The position numbers and the translations under genes are program-made. The notes under the pieces are model-generated. The model saw nothing but the letters and a program-made list of their open reading frames with translations. It ran no database searches and was not told the DNA's origin. DNA of 64,000 nt, taken from NCBI GenBank assembly GCA_049324835.1, contig JBMOMT010000044.1, positions 1 to 64,000 of the forward strand, in the 5' to 3' direction. This DNA is from JBMOMT01 sp049324835. Its GTDB lineage: Bacteria > Chloroflexota > Anaerolineae > CAYNKW01. Positions 8,684 through 16,535 of this stretch are shown here, in pieces (the first letter of the stretch is position 1; every line of letters starts with the position of its first letter).

Positions 8684-9367
8684 TCAGTCCATCGGGCGCG
8701 CTGCCTGCCGGGCGTGGCGATACAAGAGCCACGCCGCGCCGCCCACCACCGCCGCCTCAATCAACGTCAGCGCCCCAACGAGCACGGCAGCATCGAACCA
8801 GAACTGGGGCGGAAAGAGGCGGATGAGGGTATCCGTATAGGAAAAGAGCCAGGTTTCGCCTTCGAAAAAGAGCAGGTGAAACCGGGTGAAAAACCAGTCA
8901 AAGTTCAGCAGCACCAGCGCCGTGAGGCTCAAAAACACCACCCAGGTGAGCACCGCCCCGCCGACCAGCCCGCGCAGCGCGGCCCGGCGCGTTTCCCCCC
9001 GGCGATAGAGCATCACCCCGGCCAGGCTCAACAAAAACAAACCCAGGATCACCCCCAGCGGAAAGGCTTTTGCCGTGAGCGCCTTGACGTCCTCCATGTG
9101 ACGCAGCTCGCGGGTGTTGTAAATCGGGCCGTTTTCGTCGGCCAGCGCGGCCAGCGCCTCGATGCCGTCATCGCTGAGCAAATAGTCTATCGAGGCGCGG
9201 GCAAAATCCAAACGCTCCTCCACTGTGAAACCCAGCGGCGTCGCAAAACTGACCTTGCCGTACTCGTAGCGCAGGTAGGCCCCGCCCATCAGTAGCCGCA
9301 CGTTGGTCAGCACCAGGAAAACGGGCAGCGTCAGCACCATGACGATCTGAGCGATCCGTTTGAGCAT
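8684..9367 (-). CDS. DUF1461 / TIGR01906-family integral membrane protein
   Basis: The product has 227 residues, an N-terminal membrane segment, an extracytoplasmic region with IYNTRELRHMEDVKAL and LDFARASIDYLL, and three further membrane segments enclosing FDWFFTRFHLLFFEGETW. The Tyr-Asn-x-Arg-Glu-x-x-His-Met-x-Asp pattern and the F-x-x-FH-x-x-FF motif are typical of this family, whose biochemical role is not clear to me. It starts 3 bp after the stop of the spermidine-synthase-like gene and is probably translated with it. Confidence 0.78.
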   Translation of the reverse strand: MLKRIAQIVMVLTLPVFLVLTNVRLLMGGAYLRYEYGKVSFATPLGFTVEERLDFARASIDYLLSDDGIEALAALADENGPIYNTRELRHMEDVKALTAKAFPLGVILGLFLLSLAGVMLYRRGETRRAALRGLVGGAVLTWVVFLSLTALVLLNFDWFFTRFHLLFFEGETWLFSYTDTLIRLFPPQFWFDAAVLVGALTLIEAAVVGGAAWLLYRHARQAARPMD

Positions 9368-9370
9368 GGT

Positions 9371-10900
9371 TCATTCTCCAAATAAAAAGTATTCCAGCAC
9401 CACGGCGTTGGTCAAAAGCTCCACCGGGGCCTTGTCGTCGGTGAAAACGAGACCGCCGGGTTCGGCAGGGTGCAGGTTGTCCACGGCCCGCCGGGCCACG
9501 TCGATCAACAGCGGATGATCCAGCCCCGGCAGGTTGGCCGCCAGATTGCCGGCCTGGCTGGGCTGCACCGTGGCCACGACGATGGCGTTAAAAGTGTCCG
9601 GCACGGCGATCACGTGCACGCCGGGGAAAACCTGGCCCAGCGTGGCGACCATCGCCTCCACCAGCCGCCAATCGCTGGCGGTGCGCCCCACATTGACCAC
9701 CACCACTCCCTCGTCGGTGAGGTGGGCGCGGGCCTCGCGGAAAAACTCGACGGTGGTCAGATGCCAGGGGATGTAGGGCAGGCGGTAGGCGTCGATGCCT
9801 ATGACATCGTAGCGGCGATCGCTGTGCGCCAGAAAGGCCCGGCCGTCGGCGGCCACGGCGTTGAGATTGGGCTCGCTCATATCGAAAAACTCGCGGCCCA
9901 CACGAATGATCTCCGGGTCGATCTCGACGCCGTCGATGGGGATGGGGCCATAGATGGCGCTGTAGGCCTTGCTGATGGTGCCGGCGGCCAGCCCGATGAG
10001 ACACAGGCTGTCCACCCGGTCGGCGGTGTGGGGCGGCGGGTTAAAAAAGGGTGCGACGAGGAAATAATCCCAGGTGCCGTGGGTCAGCACCTGGCCCGGC
10101 TGGTAGACCGAGTGGAGGCCCTGGCCCTCGTTGAGCAGCAGGTAACGCCGCTCCCAATCGACCACCTGGATGTAATTGTAGGTCGATTCGGTCTCGTAGA
10201 CCAGACCTGCCGCGGCTTTGACCATACCGCCCGGCAGCAGCAGGATCAGAGCGACCAGCAGCAGCGGCAGGAGCAGGTACAGCAGCGCCAGGCGCGGCGC
10301 GGCGCGGAACAGCCCAGCCAGCGCCAGCAGCAGCAGCAGCCCGGCAAAGATGAAAAAGGTGGCCCGCGTGCCCACCGCCGGCACCAGCACCAGCACCGGC
10401 AGGAAGGTGCCCAGGATGCTGCCCAGCGTCGAAAGGGCGTACACGCCGCCGGCCACGTTGCCCGCCCCTTCCACATCCTGCACCGCCAGCCGGATGGCAT
10501 AGGGCGAGATGCAGCCCAGCAGCGTCACCGGCAGGGCAAACAGGGCCAGCACCCCCAGGAACGAACCGAGCAGCACGGCGAGTTGGGCGGTCTCTAACAG
10601 GCCGCCGCTGATGCGGGCCAACAACGGGCGGGCGGCCAGGGGCAGCAGCCCCACCAAAAAGGCCGCCCAGGCCACGATCTGGTACAGCCCTGCCGGCCGG
10701 GGGTAACGATCCGCCAGCCGCCCGCCGAGGAAATAGCCGGCGGCGAGGTAAATGAGGATCAGGCCGATGAGGTTGGCCCAGACCAGATTGGAATCGCCAA
10801 AATAAGGGGCCAGCAGTCGCGAGGCGGTCAACTCTACCGCCAGGGTGGTCATACCGCTGATAAAGACGGTCAGCAGCAAATAGCTGCGGCCTGGTTTCAC
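9371..10900 (-). CDS. Spermidine-synthase-like methyltransferase-fold protein fused to membrane domain
   Basis: The product has 509 residues. The first 220 residues contain about seven hydrophobic segments (ISGMTTLAVELTASRLLAPYFG is typical of the fused transporter-like half). The C-terminal half is a Rossmann-type spermidine-synthase fold: LCLIGLAAGTIS (cofactor loop, normally GxGGG), GVEIDPEIIRVGREFF, AADGRAFL and YDVIGIDAYRLPYIPWHLTT. The glycine loop is altered (GLAAGT), so classical polyamine synthesis is uncertain. The role of these membrane-fused versions is unsettled. It is first in a unit with the DUF1461-like gene. Confidence 0.85.
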   Translation of the reverse strand: MKPGRSYLLLTVFISGMTTLAVELTASRLLAPYFGDSNLVWANLIGLILIYLAAGYFLGGRLADRYPRPAGLYQIVAWAAFLVGLLPLAARPLLARISGGLLETAQLAVLLGSFLGVLALFALPVTLLGCISPYAIRLAVQDVEGAGNVAGGVYALSTLGSILGTFLPVLVLVPAVGTRATFFIFAGLLLLLALAGLFRAAPRLALLYLLLPLLLVALILLLPGGMVKAAAGLVYETESTYNYIQVVDWERRYLLLNEGQGLHSVYQPGQVLTHGTWDYFLVAPFFNPPPHTADRVDSLCLIGLAAGTISKAYSAIYGPIPIDGVEIDPEIIRVGREFFDMSEPNLNAVAADGRAFLAHSDRRYDVIGIDAYRLPYIPWHLTTVEFFREARAHLTDEGVVVVNVGRTASDWRLVEAMVATLGQVFPGVHVIAVPDTFNAIVVATVQPSQAGNLAANLPGLDHPLLIDVARRAVDNLHPAEPGGLVFTDDKAPVELLTNAVVLEYFLFGE

Positions 10901-10985
10901 CGTGTTTTTCTCCTCACAGAGCAGTAAGCGCCCTGAGCAGTTGCCCTATAAGTAATTACAGGGTAGCGCGGAACAGAGTGGAGTG

Positions 10986-11069
10986 CGTATCGAAGGATGC
11001 GGCAATAGCCTGCCAACCCGCACCCTTCGATACGGCTTTCACTTTGCTCAAGCCTACTCAGGGTGCTCC
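10986..11069. repeat. REP-like imperfect palindrome
   Basis: Arms 10986-11002 and 11017-11034 (core CGTATCGAAGG) pair, followed by CTTTGCTCAAGCCTACTCAGGGTGCTCC. The same motif family recurs at 11418-11468 (in altered order), and related CTGAGC...CGAAGG sequences are at 17514-17532 and 20217-20295. It occupies most of the gap between the membrane-protein gene and the GIY-YIG gene. Confidence 0.65.
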
Positions 11070-11392
11070 TTTTGCACTCGTTTACCTGCATCGTGATGCG
11101 GCTGGCGGAACGCAGGTTTTTGGGCCAACCAGTGAACGAGATCCCAGTCCCTGGAAATCAATGCCTGCTTTTTTGCTCGCGTCCATCCTTTGATCTGACG
11201 CTCGGCCGAAAGGGCCTGAGCCACATCTGGCATCTCTTGAGCGAACACAAGCTCTACCGGTAGGCGATGCTTTGTCCATTCACTGCCTCTCCCAGCCTGG
11301 TGTTCAGCCAGGCGTCTTTCCAGATCGGTGGTGTGGCCGGTGTAATACGATCCATCCGCGCAGCAGAGCATGTAGACCCAGGCCCTCGTCAT
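11054..11392 (-). CDS. GIY-YIG nuclease-superfamily protein (UPF0213-like)
   Basis: The product has 112 residues. The GIY-YIG core is visible as WVYMLCCADGSYYTGHT, followed by DLERRLAEHQAG (catalytic-type Arg), WTKHRLPVELVFAQ and the ALSAERQIKGW helix with the conserved Glu. Such short proteins are single-domain, putative DNA-repair or structure-specific nucleases of uncertain substrate. ATG 11390-11392 follows GAGGAG and is preferred to the frame start at 11404. Its 3' end runs into the REP-like palindrome. It is flanked by repeats on both sides. Confidence 0.88.
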   Translation of the reverse strand: MTRAWVYMLCCADGSYYTGHTTDLERRLAEHQAGRGSEWTKHRLPVELVFAQEMPDVAQALSAERQIKGWTRAKKQALISRDWDLVHWLAQKPAFRQPHHDAGKRVQKEHPE

Positions 11393-11417
11393 GCATCTCC
11401 TCACAATTCAGAAAAAG

Positions 11418-11468
11418 CCTGAGCATCCTGAGTGACACGAACAGCGTGAGCGCATATCGAAGGATGCG
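11418..11468. repeat. REP-like repeat, second copy
   Basis: Contains CCTGAGCATCCTGAGTGAC, an ACGAACAGCGTGAGCG centre and ATATCGAAGGATGCG. The last part forms a CGCAT/ATGCG hairpin followed by TTTTTATTTTTT on the plus strand, which could act as a weak terminator although no plus-strand gene ends here. Confidence 0.6.
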
Positions 11469-11488
11469 TTTTTATTTTTTGGGGCCGT

Positions 11489-11902
11489 CTATGCTCGAAA
11501 CATCCTGCGCGTGCGACGCCAGGAAAGGAACCAGGTGCTAAAGGCCGTCGCCAGCAGCGCCAGAACAGCGTACGGCCCCAGCCGGCTTTGCCCGTAACTG
11601 GCTTGTGTGGAGAGGAACAGGTAGACCCCGTAGGTCAGGTAATAGACCGGCACCAGGATCAGCACCGCCCAGCGGGCCGGCTCCCGGCGCAGCCACAGCC
11701 CCACCGCCCCGGCCAGCAGGCCCACCCCCCACACCGCGCTCAACACGGCCGCCCAGCGATGCGATGGCAGGCCCAACTGGATCAGTGTGGGCATCTGCCA
11801 GAACAACATCGCCGCCCGCGTCAGGCTGAGCAGCGCCAGAACGCCGATCCACAGGCAAAAGAGCCGGAAACTCCACGGGTATCTGGGTTTGGGGGCCGTC
11901 AT
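11489..11902 (-). CDS. Small four-TM membrane protein, unknown function
   Basis: The product has 137 residues from ATG 11900-11902, overlapping the stop of the upstream oxidoreductase (ATGA). There are four hydrophobic segments: FRLFCLWIGVLALLSLTRA, WAAVLSAVWGVGLLAGAVGLW, WAVLILVPVYYLTYGVYLF and YAVLALLATAFSTWFL, ending in an Arg-rich tail. The overlap implies translational coupling with the MDR gene. I do not recognise a family. Confidence 0.68.
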   Translation of the reverse strand: MTAPKPRYPWSFRLFCLWIGVLALLSLTRAAMLFWQMPTLIQLGLPSHRWAAVLSAVWGVGLLAGAVGLWLRREPARWAVLILVPVYYLTYGVYLFLSTQASYGQSRLGPYAVLALLATAFSTWFLSWRRTRRMFRA

Positions 11903-12927
11903 GGCTGCAACACGATCTTGCCGAACAGCTCGCCCCGCTCCATGGCGGCAAAGGCCTGGCGACCCGCGCTGAGAGGCAGCACCCGATCGATGACCGGCCG
12001 GAGCCGGCCCGACCACAGCAGCGCCGTCACGTCCAGAAAATCCTGATGCGAGCCCATGGTGCTGCCGATGAGGCCGATCTGCTTACCAAAGATAAAACGG
12101 ATGTCGATCTCGACCTGGGGGCCGCCGGTGTTGCCCACGATGGCAATGCGCCCGCCGCGGGCGACGGCCCGCATGCTGGCATTGAGCGTCGGCGCGCCGA
12201 CGTTGTCCACCACCACGTCCACGCCGCGCCGGCCGGTGAGTTTATAGACCTCGCGGCCCCAATCCACCTGCGAGCGGTCCAGCGCCACGTCGGCGCCCAG
12301 CTCTCGCGCCTTTTCGGCCTTTTGGGCATCGCTGGCCACCACGTAAACGGTGGCCCCGGCCAGTTTGGCGATCTGCACGGCCATGCTGTTGACGCCGCCG
12401 CCGGCGCCCACCACCAGCACGCTCTCGCCGGCGCGCAGCCGGGCCTGGTGGATCAGCATCCGCCAGGCGGTGAGCGTCACCAGCAGCGGCGCGGCCGCCT
12501 CGGGGAAATCCAGGCCATCGGGCATGGCGTGTAGATTACGCGCCGGCACCACGGCGTATTCTGCCGCGCCGCCCCGCGCCTGCTCACCCAGGATGTGATA
12601 GCCCGGACTGAGGCTGTGCTCGCCGCGGCGGGTGAATTCATCCTCCACTGTGCTGACGCCGGGATCGACCACCACCCGCTGCCCGGTCTGCCAGCCGGTC
12701 ACACCCTCGCCCAGGGCAGCAATCTCACCGGCCATGTCGGCGCTGCCCCAGTGGGGCATCTCCAGCTTGAGGCCAGGCCAGCCGCGCCGCACCCACACGT
12801 CCAGGTGGTTCAGCGCGCAGGCCCGCACCCGCAGCAGCACCTGGCCCGGCCCGGGCGATGGGTCGGGCACGTCGGTATATTGGAGGACGTCCAGATCACC
12901 GTGTTCGTAAAAGCAGAGGGCTTTCAT
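11899..12927 (-). CDS. Zinc-type/quinone-oxidoreductase-like MDR dehydrogenase
   Basis: The product has 342 residues of the medium-chain dehydrogenase/reductase family: a GroES-like N-terminal domain (ALNHLDVWVRRG), a VVDPGVSTVEDE region, and a Rossmann domain with VLVVGAGGGVNSMAVQIAKL and YVVASDAQKAEKARELGAD. It would use NAD(P)H on a quinone, enone or alcohol; the substrate is unknown. ATG 12925-12927 lies 2 bp after the acyl-CoA dehydrogenase stop. Its position between that gene and a membrane protein suggests a role in acyl or short-chain carbonyl metabolism. Confidence 0.88.
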   Translation of the reverse strand: MKALCFYEHGDLDVLQYTDVPDPSPGPGQVLLRVRACALNHLDVWVRRGWPGLKLEMPHWGSADMAGEIAALGEGVTGWQTGQRVVVDPGVSTVEDEFTRRGEHSLSPGYHILGEQARGGAAEYAVVPARNLHAMPDGLDFPEAAAPLLVTLTAWRMLIHQARLRAGESVLVVGAGGGVNSMAVQIAKLAGATVYVVASDAQKAEKARELGADVALDRSQVDWGREVYKLTGRRGVDVVVDNVGAPTLNASMRAVARGGRIAIVGNTGGPQVEIDIRFIFGKQIGLIGSTMGSHQDFLDVTALLWSGRLRPVIDRVLPLSAGRQAFAAMERGELFGKIVLQP

Positions 12928-12929
12928 GG

Positions 12930-14099
12930 CTAACGCAACCCCGTTTCTGCGCGGGCGATGACCATACGCTGGATCTCGCTGGTGCCCTCGTAAATCTCGG
13001 TGATCTTGGCGTCGCGGAAATAACGCTCCACGGGCAGCTCTTTGCTGTAGCCCATGCCGGCATGAATCTGCACCGCCTGGGTAGCCACCCACATGGCCGT
13101 CTCGGAGGCAAAGAGTTTGGCCATGCTGGCCTCCAGCGTGTAACGCGCGCCGGTCTCTTTGCTGCGTTGTTTGGCCAGGGCGGCGTTATAGATGAGCAGG
13201 CGGCTGGCCTCGATGCGGGTTTTCATATCGGCCAGCTTTTGTTGGATCATCTGGAACTGGCCGATGGGCTGGCCAAAGGCGGTGCGCTCGCGGGTGTATT
13301 GCAGGCTGGCCTCGTAGGCCGCCCCGGCGATGCCCAGCGCCTGCGAGGCGATGCCGATGCGACCCGCGTCCAGCACGGCCATCGAGATTTTAAAGCCCTC
13401 ACCCTCCTCACCCAGGCGGTTCTCCACCGGGCATTTGTAATTTTCAAAAGAGACCTCGCAAGTGGCCGAGGCGCGGATGCCCAGCTTGGGCTCGGTTTTA
13501 CCCACGGCAAAGCCGGGCAGGGATGTGTCGACGATAAAGGCCGTCACGCCGCGGTAGCGTGGTTTGGCGTCGGGATCGGTCTGGGCAAAAAGCACGATGT
13601 ACCTGGCCACCGGGCCGCTGGTGATCCACGATTTGAGGCCGTTGACGACGTAATGGCTGCCGTCGGGCGCGAGATGGGCGGTGACGCGCATGTTGGCCGC
13701 GTCGGAGCCGGACTGCGGCTCGGTGAGAGCATAGGCGCCGATGGCCTGGCCCGCGGCGACGGCGGCCACGAATTTACGTTTCTGCGCTTCGGTGCCATGT
13801 TTCAGGATGCCGTGACAAAAGAGCGAGTTATTGACCGACATGATGGTGCCGTGGGCGGCATCGGCTTTGCTGATCTCTTCCAGGGCCAGCACGTAGGCGA
13901 TGGTGTCCATGCCGGCGCCTTCATATTCCTCCGGCACTTCGATGCCCATCAGGCCCAGCTCGCCCATTTTACGGATCGTCTCGTGCGGGAACTCGCCCGT
14001 CTCGTCGAAATGGGCAGCGATGGGCGCGATCTCGTTCTGGGCGAAATCTCGCGCCGTCTTTTGAATGAGCAAATGGTCTTCCGTGAGTCGTAGGTCCAT
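12930..14099 (-). CDS. Acyl-CoA dehydrogenase (short-chain / butyryl-CoA type)
   Basis: The product has 389 residues, the usual family length. It shows ALTEPQSGSDAANMRV (FAD/substrate region), ITSGPVARYIVLFA, SFENYKCPVENRLGEEGEGF, RIGIASQALGIAGAAYE, FGQPIGQFQMIQQKLADM, and the C-terminal IYEGTSEIQRMVIAR, whose Glu is the catalytic base position in short-chain enzymes. It oxidises acyl-CoA to 2-enoyl-CoA with electrons passed to ETF (family knowledge). It is first in a three-gene unit with a promoter at 14148-14176 and an adjacent 12-bp palindrome. Confidence 0.93.
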   Translation of the reverse strand: MDLRLTEDHLLIQKTARDFAQNEIAPIAAHFDETGEFPHETIRKMGELGLMGIEVPEEYEGAGMDTIAYVLALEEISKADAAHGTIMSVNNSLFCHGILKHGTEAQKRKFVAAVAAGQAIGAYALTEPQSGSDAANMRVTAHLAPDGSHYVVNGLKSWITSGPVARYIVLFAQTDPDAKPRYRGVTAFIVDTSLPGFAVGKTEPKLGIRASATCEVSFENYKCPVENRLGEEGEGFKISMAVLDAGRIGIASQALGIAGAAYEASLQYTRERTAFGQPIGQFQMIQQKLADMKTRIEASRLLIYNAALAKQRSKETGARYTLEASMAKLFASETAMWVATQAVQIHAGMGYSKELPVERYFRDAKITEIYEGTSEIQRMVIARAETGLR

Positions 14100-14147
14100 T
14101 TCGGTTCTGCCTCCCTGTCATCTGATGCCGCTGATTCAACGGGCTTC

Positions 14148-14176
14148 ATTATACTACAGCCTCCCGAAAATGAGAA
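14148..14176 (-). promoter_or_regulatory. Promoter for the acyl-CoA dehydrogenase operon
   Basis: Minus-strand TTCTCA (14171-14176), 17-bp spacer, perfect TATAAT (14148-14153), about 50 bp before the start codon. Confidence 0.55.
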
Positions 14177-14177
14177 G

Positions 14178-14189
14178 GTAAACGTTTAC
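14178..14189. promoter_or_regulatory. Perfect 12-bp palindrome, putative operator
   Basis: GTAAACGTTTAC is a perfect dyad 1 bp upstream of the -35 box of the acyl-CoA dehydrogenase promoter and 50 bp upstream of the extended -10 of the small plus-strand ORF. The shape fits a LacI- or TetR-type operator; the regulator is unknown. Confidence 0.45.
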
Positions 14190-14241
14190 GCAAAATTGAC
14201 TCCTTTTTTACGCTGGCTTTACCCAAGTGTCAGTAAAAAGG

Positions 14242-14250
14242 TGGTAGAAT
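14242..14250 (+). promoter_or_regulatory. Extended -10 promoter for the 28-residue ORF
   Basis: TGGTAGAAT (TGn plus TAGAAT). No good -35 box at 16-18 bp; TTGACT lies too far upstream at 14196-14201. Confidence 0.35.
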
Positions 14251-14289
14251 GAGTGCACGGCTTATCGCTTTGCGGCAGGGAGATGGCAC

Positions 14290-14376
14290 ATGCGTCAAAG
14301 AATGGTCTTTTCACTGGTTGTTCTGGCATTGATGGTTTTGTTGATCCTGGGAGAGCATGGCGCGCTTGCCTTCTAG
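14290..14376 (+). CDS. Small ORF: 28-residue single-TM peptide
   Basis: ATG 14290 to TAG 14374-14376 encodes MRQRMVFSLVVLALMVLLIL followed by GEHGALAF: two Arg, then an 18-residue hydrophobic run. A ribosome-binding site (AGGGAG, 14278-14283) and an extended -10 box lie upstream. It resembles a small membrane peptide, or a signal peptide left from a decayed gene; it is too short for routine gene callers. A 12-bp perfect-stem hairpin follows at 14453-14489. Translation is unproven. Confidence 0.35.
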   Translation: MRQRMVFSLVVLALMVLLILGEHGALAF

Positions 14377-14614
14377 CTTTCCGTAGCGCAGGGTGGCCTT
14401 TTCGCCACATCTATTGTGGCACTCACAACCTGCTTTTTTGTCCTCCGTGTTTGTATCGCCAGGGATTCGCACAATGCCCCTGGCGATACTGCTTTATACC
14501 GGGAATTTACAGTGTCGATGCCTAAACCGCCGCCGGGTGCGGTTCCGTGAGGTTTTGGAAGAATCGCCAAAAGGGAGAGACTTGCGGGGCGTTGTTAGTA
14601 TCGCGGGCGAGCGT
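14377..14614. other. Gap between the small ORF and the response regulator
   Basis: No convincing gene. It holds a hairpin with perfect 12-bp arms, GTATCGCCAGGG (14453-14464) and CCCTGGCGATAC (14478-14489), with a 13-base loop and no U-tract on either side. It may mark the shared 3' end of the converging transcripts. Confidence 0.45.
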
Positions 14615-15271
14615 TCAGATCAGGCCCAGCTCGCGGGCGCGAAGGGCAGCCTGGGTGCGATCGCGGGCGCCCAATTTGCCCAGGACGTTGGTCACGTAAT
14701 TCTTGACCGTGCCCTGAGCCAGGCTCAGGCGCGCTGCAATTTCGCGGTTGTTCAGACCCTGGGCCAGCAGCATCAAGATCTCTTTTTCTCGCTCGGAGAG
14801 TGGTTCCGGCAGCCCCTCCGCCGCCGGCCGGGCGGTCGGCGCCAGCCGGGCGAACTCGGCCACCACCTTGCGCGCCACCGAAGGCTCGATGAGCGCGCCC
14901 CCGGCGGCCACGGTGCGCACCGCCTGGGCCAGGTCGTGGCCCGAAACATCCTTCAGCAGGTAACCCCGCGCCCCGGCGCGCAGCCCCTCGAACACGTACT
15001 CGTCGTCGTCAAAGGTGGTCAGAATGATGATACGGGCCTCGGGCCAGCGTTCGCGCAACCGCCAGGTGGCCTCCACGCCATCCATGCCGGGCATGCGCAC
15101 GTCCATCAGCACCACATCGGGCTGGAAGCGAGCGTAGACCTCCAGGGCTGCCTGCCCGTCCTGGGCCTCGCCCGCGATCTCGAGATCGGGCTCCAGCTCC
15201 ATCAGAATACGCAGCCCCTCACGCATGAGGCGCTGGTCGTCTACCAGCAGGATACGGATCGGCTCACCCAT
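14615..15271 (-). CDS. NarL/LuxR-family response regulator
   Basis: The product has 218 residues: a receiver domain (ILLVDDQRLMREG; phospho-accepting D57 in VVLMDVRMPGMDG; the T in IILTT and the K in YLLKD) and a C-terminal LuxR-type helix-turn-helix (LSEREKEILMLLAQGLNNREIA). ATG 15269-15271 overlaps the histidine kinase gene by 8 bp, so the two form a coupled two-component system. It lies downstream of a three-gene ABC-2 exporter on the same strand, the usual arrangement for an exporter controlled by its own two-component system. Confidence 0.93.
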   Translation of the reverse strand: MGEPIRILLVDDQRLMREGLRILMELEPDLEIAGEAQDGQAALEVYARFQPDVVLMDVRMPGMDGVEATWRLRERWPEARIIILTTFDDDEYVFEGLRAGARGYLLKDVSGHDLAQAVRTVAAGGALIEPSVARKVVAEFARLAPTARPAAEGLPEPLSEREKEILMLLAQGLNNREIAARLSLAQGTVKNYVTNVLGKLGARDRTQAALRARELGLI

Positions 15272-16454
15272 CGCCGGCCTCCGTGGGCAAACGCAGCGAC
15301 AACTGTGTCCCACCGCCCGGTCGGGGTTCCAGGTGCAACTCACCGCCGAGCTGTTCGGCCCGTTCGCGCAGGCCCAGCAGGCCAAAACCGCCACGGTCGG
15401 CGCTGTAGGTGATGCCCCGGCCGTCATCACCGACCAGCAGGGCAACAGCGTCCTTGTTGCTGGTGAGCACCAGCCACACCTGTTGCGCCTGGGCATGCTT
15501 CTGGATGTTGGTCAGCGCCTCCTGGGCGGCGCGGTAGAGGGCCAGGCGGTGAGCGTCGGGCAGGGGCGGCAGTTCGTTGGGCAGCACGTGGTGGACGGTC
15601 AGACCGGTGGCCTCTTCAAAGTGATTCATCAACCGCCGCAGCGCGCTGCGCAGTTGCAGATCGGCCTCGACGGGCGTGCGCAGGGCGGCCACACTGCCGC
15701 GCAGCTCGGCCAGCGCCTCGCGCACCTGCTCTCGCACCGTGTCGATCAGCTCCGCCGCCCGCCCGGCGTCGGTGGAACAGAGGCGTTGGGCCGCTTCGAG
15801 CTGCACCGAGGCCACGGTCAGGCGGTGGCCCAGGGTATCGTGCATCTCGCGGGCCAGCCGGTTGCGCTCCTCGACGACAGCCATTTCCTCGGCGCGGAGG
15901 GCGTATTCCTGCAACTGCTCGTGGGCCGATTGCAATTCTGCCAGCAGGGCCTGGCTCTCGCGGCGGGCGCTGTCGGCCCGGGCCAGAGCGCCGGAAAAGG
16001 CGCCAATAAAGGCATACAGCACGCCATAGAGGAACAACGCGATCAACCCCTCGCCCAAGCTGATGCCGACGGCAAAGGAGGCCGCCGCCGCGACCGTATA
16101 GACGGCGGCCCAGAACATGCCGCAACGCAGGGGCAACACGAGGATGGCCCAGGTGATGGGGGGCATGTAAAGGACGGGATACATCGTCCAGCCAGGCTGC
16201 AGGAACATCAGCGCCGCTACCAGACCCCCGTGCCCGCCCAGGTAGAGGTGGATCATCCAGCGCGGGCTCTCTCTCTTGGGCATGCGCGTCTGGATGACGG
16301 CGATGAGCGCCAGCAAAATGACGACGAGCCAGCGCAGTGCGACCGTGGCGGGAGGCTCGAATCTCAGTCCCACAACGCCGGCTGCGATCAGGAGGACATA
16401 GCTGGCTGCCATGAATCCGATGTTTTCGCGTCGCGTGGTTATCTCTTGGGTCAT
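15264..16454 (-). CDS. Sensor histidine kinase (NarL/DesK type, HisKA_3)
   Basis: The product has 396 residues. About six membrane segments (residues 12-155) form a membrane-embedded sensor without a large external domain. A coiled-coil linker leads to the HisKA_3 box EERNRLAREMHDTLGHRL with phospho-accepting H205, then a compact HATPase_c domain (EALTNIQKHAQ; VGDDGRGI; GFGLLGLRERA). Partner of the overlapping response regulator. ATG 16452-16454 is chosen over the frame start at 16496 because a TATAAT box ends only 6 bp before it. There is no ribosome-binding site at normal distance. Confidence 0.92.
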   Translation of the reverse strand: MTQEITTRRENIGFMAASYVLLIAAGVVGLRFEPPATVALRWLVVILLALIAVIQTRMPKRESPRWMIHLYLGGHGGLVAALMFLQPGWTMYPVLYMPPITWAILVLPLRCGMFWAAVYTVAAAASFAVGISLGEGLIALFLYGVLYAFIGAFSGALARADSARRESQALLAELQSAHEQLQEYALRAEEMAVVEERNRLAREMHDTLGHRLTVASVQLEAAQRLCSTDAGRAAELIDTVREQVREALAELRGSVAALRTPVEADLQLRSALRRLMNHFEEATGLTVHHVLPNELPPLPDAHRLALYRAAQEALTNIQKHAQAQQVWLVLTSNKDAVALLVGDDGRGITYSADRGGFGLLGLRERAEQLGGELHLEPRPGGGTQLSLRLPTEAGDG

Positions 16455-16460
16455 GGCGAG

Positions 16461-16466
16461 ATTATA
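16461..16466 (-). promoter_or_regulatory. Possible leaderless -10 box for the two-component system
   Basis: Perfect TATAAT on the minus strand, 6 bp before the kinase ATG; a weak TTCACG lies 17 bp further up. The predicted start of transcription falls on or next to the start codon. Just upstream, CGTGAAACG (16484-16492) and CGTTTCACG (16511-16519) form a 9-bp inverted repeat. Confidence 0.4.
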
Positions 16467-16535
16467 CCCTGAAAAGCGTAAAACGTGAAACGTCAAGACC
16501 GCAACGCTCCCGTTTCACGCCCCACGTTTGACTCG

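Noticed and set aside
9470..10597. 375-residue plus-strand frame opposite the spermidine-synthase-like gene
   Set aside because: Its His/Gln-rich composition is the complement of a membrane-protein gene; no domain or ribosome-binding site.
11461..11480. T-rich hairpin as a gene terminator
   Set aside because: It points along the plus strand but both flanking genes are on the minus strand; treated as part of the REP-like repeat.
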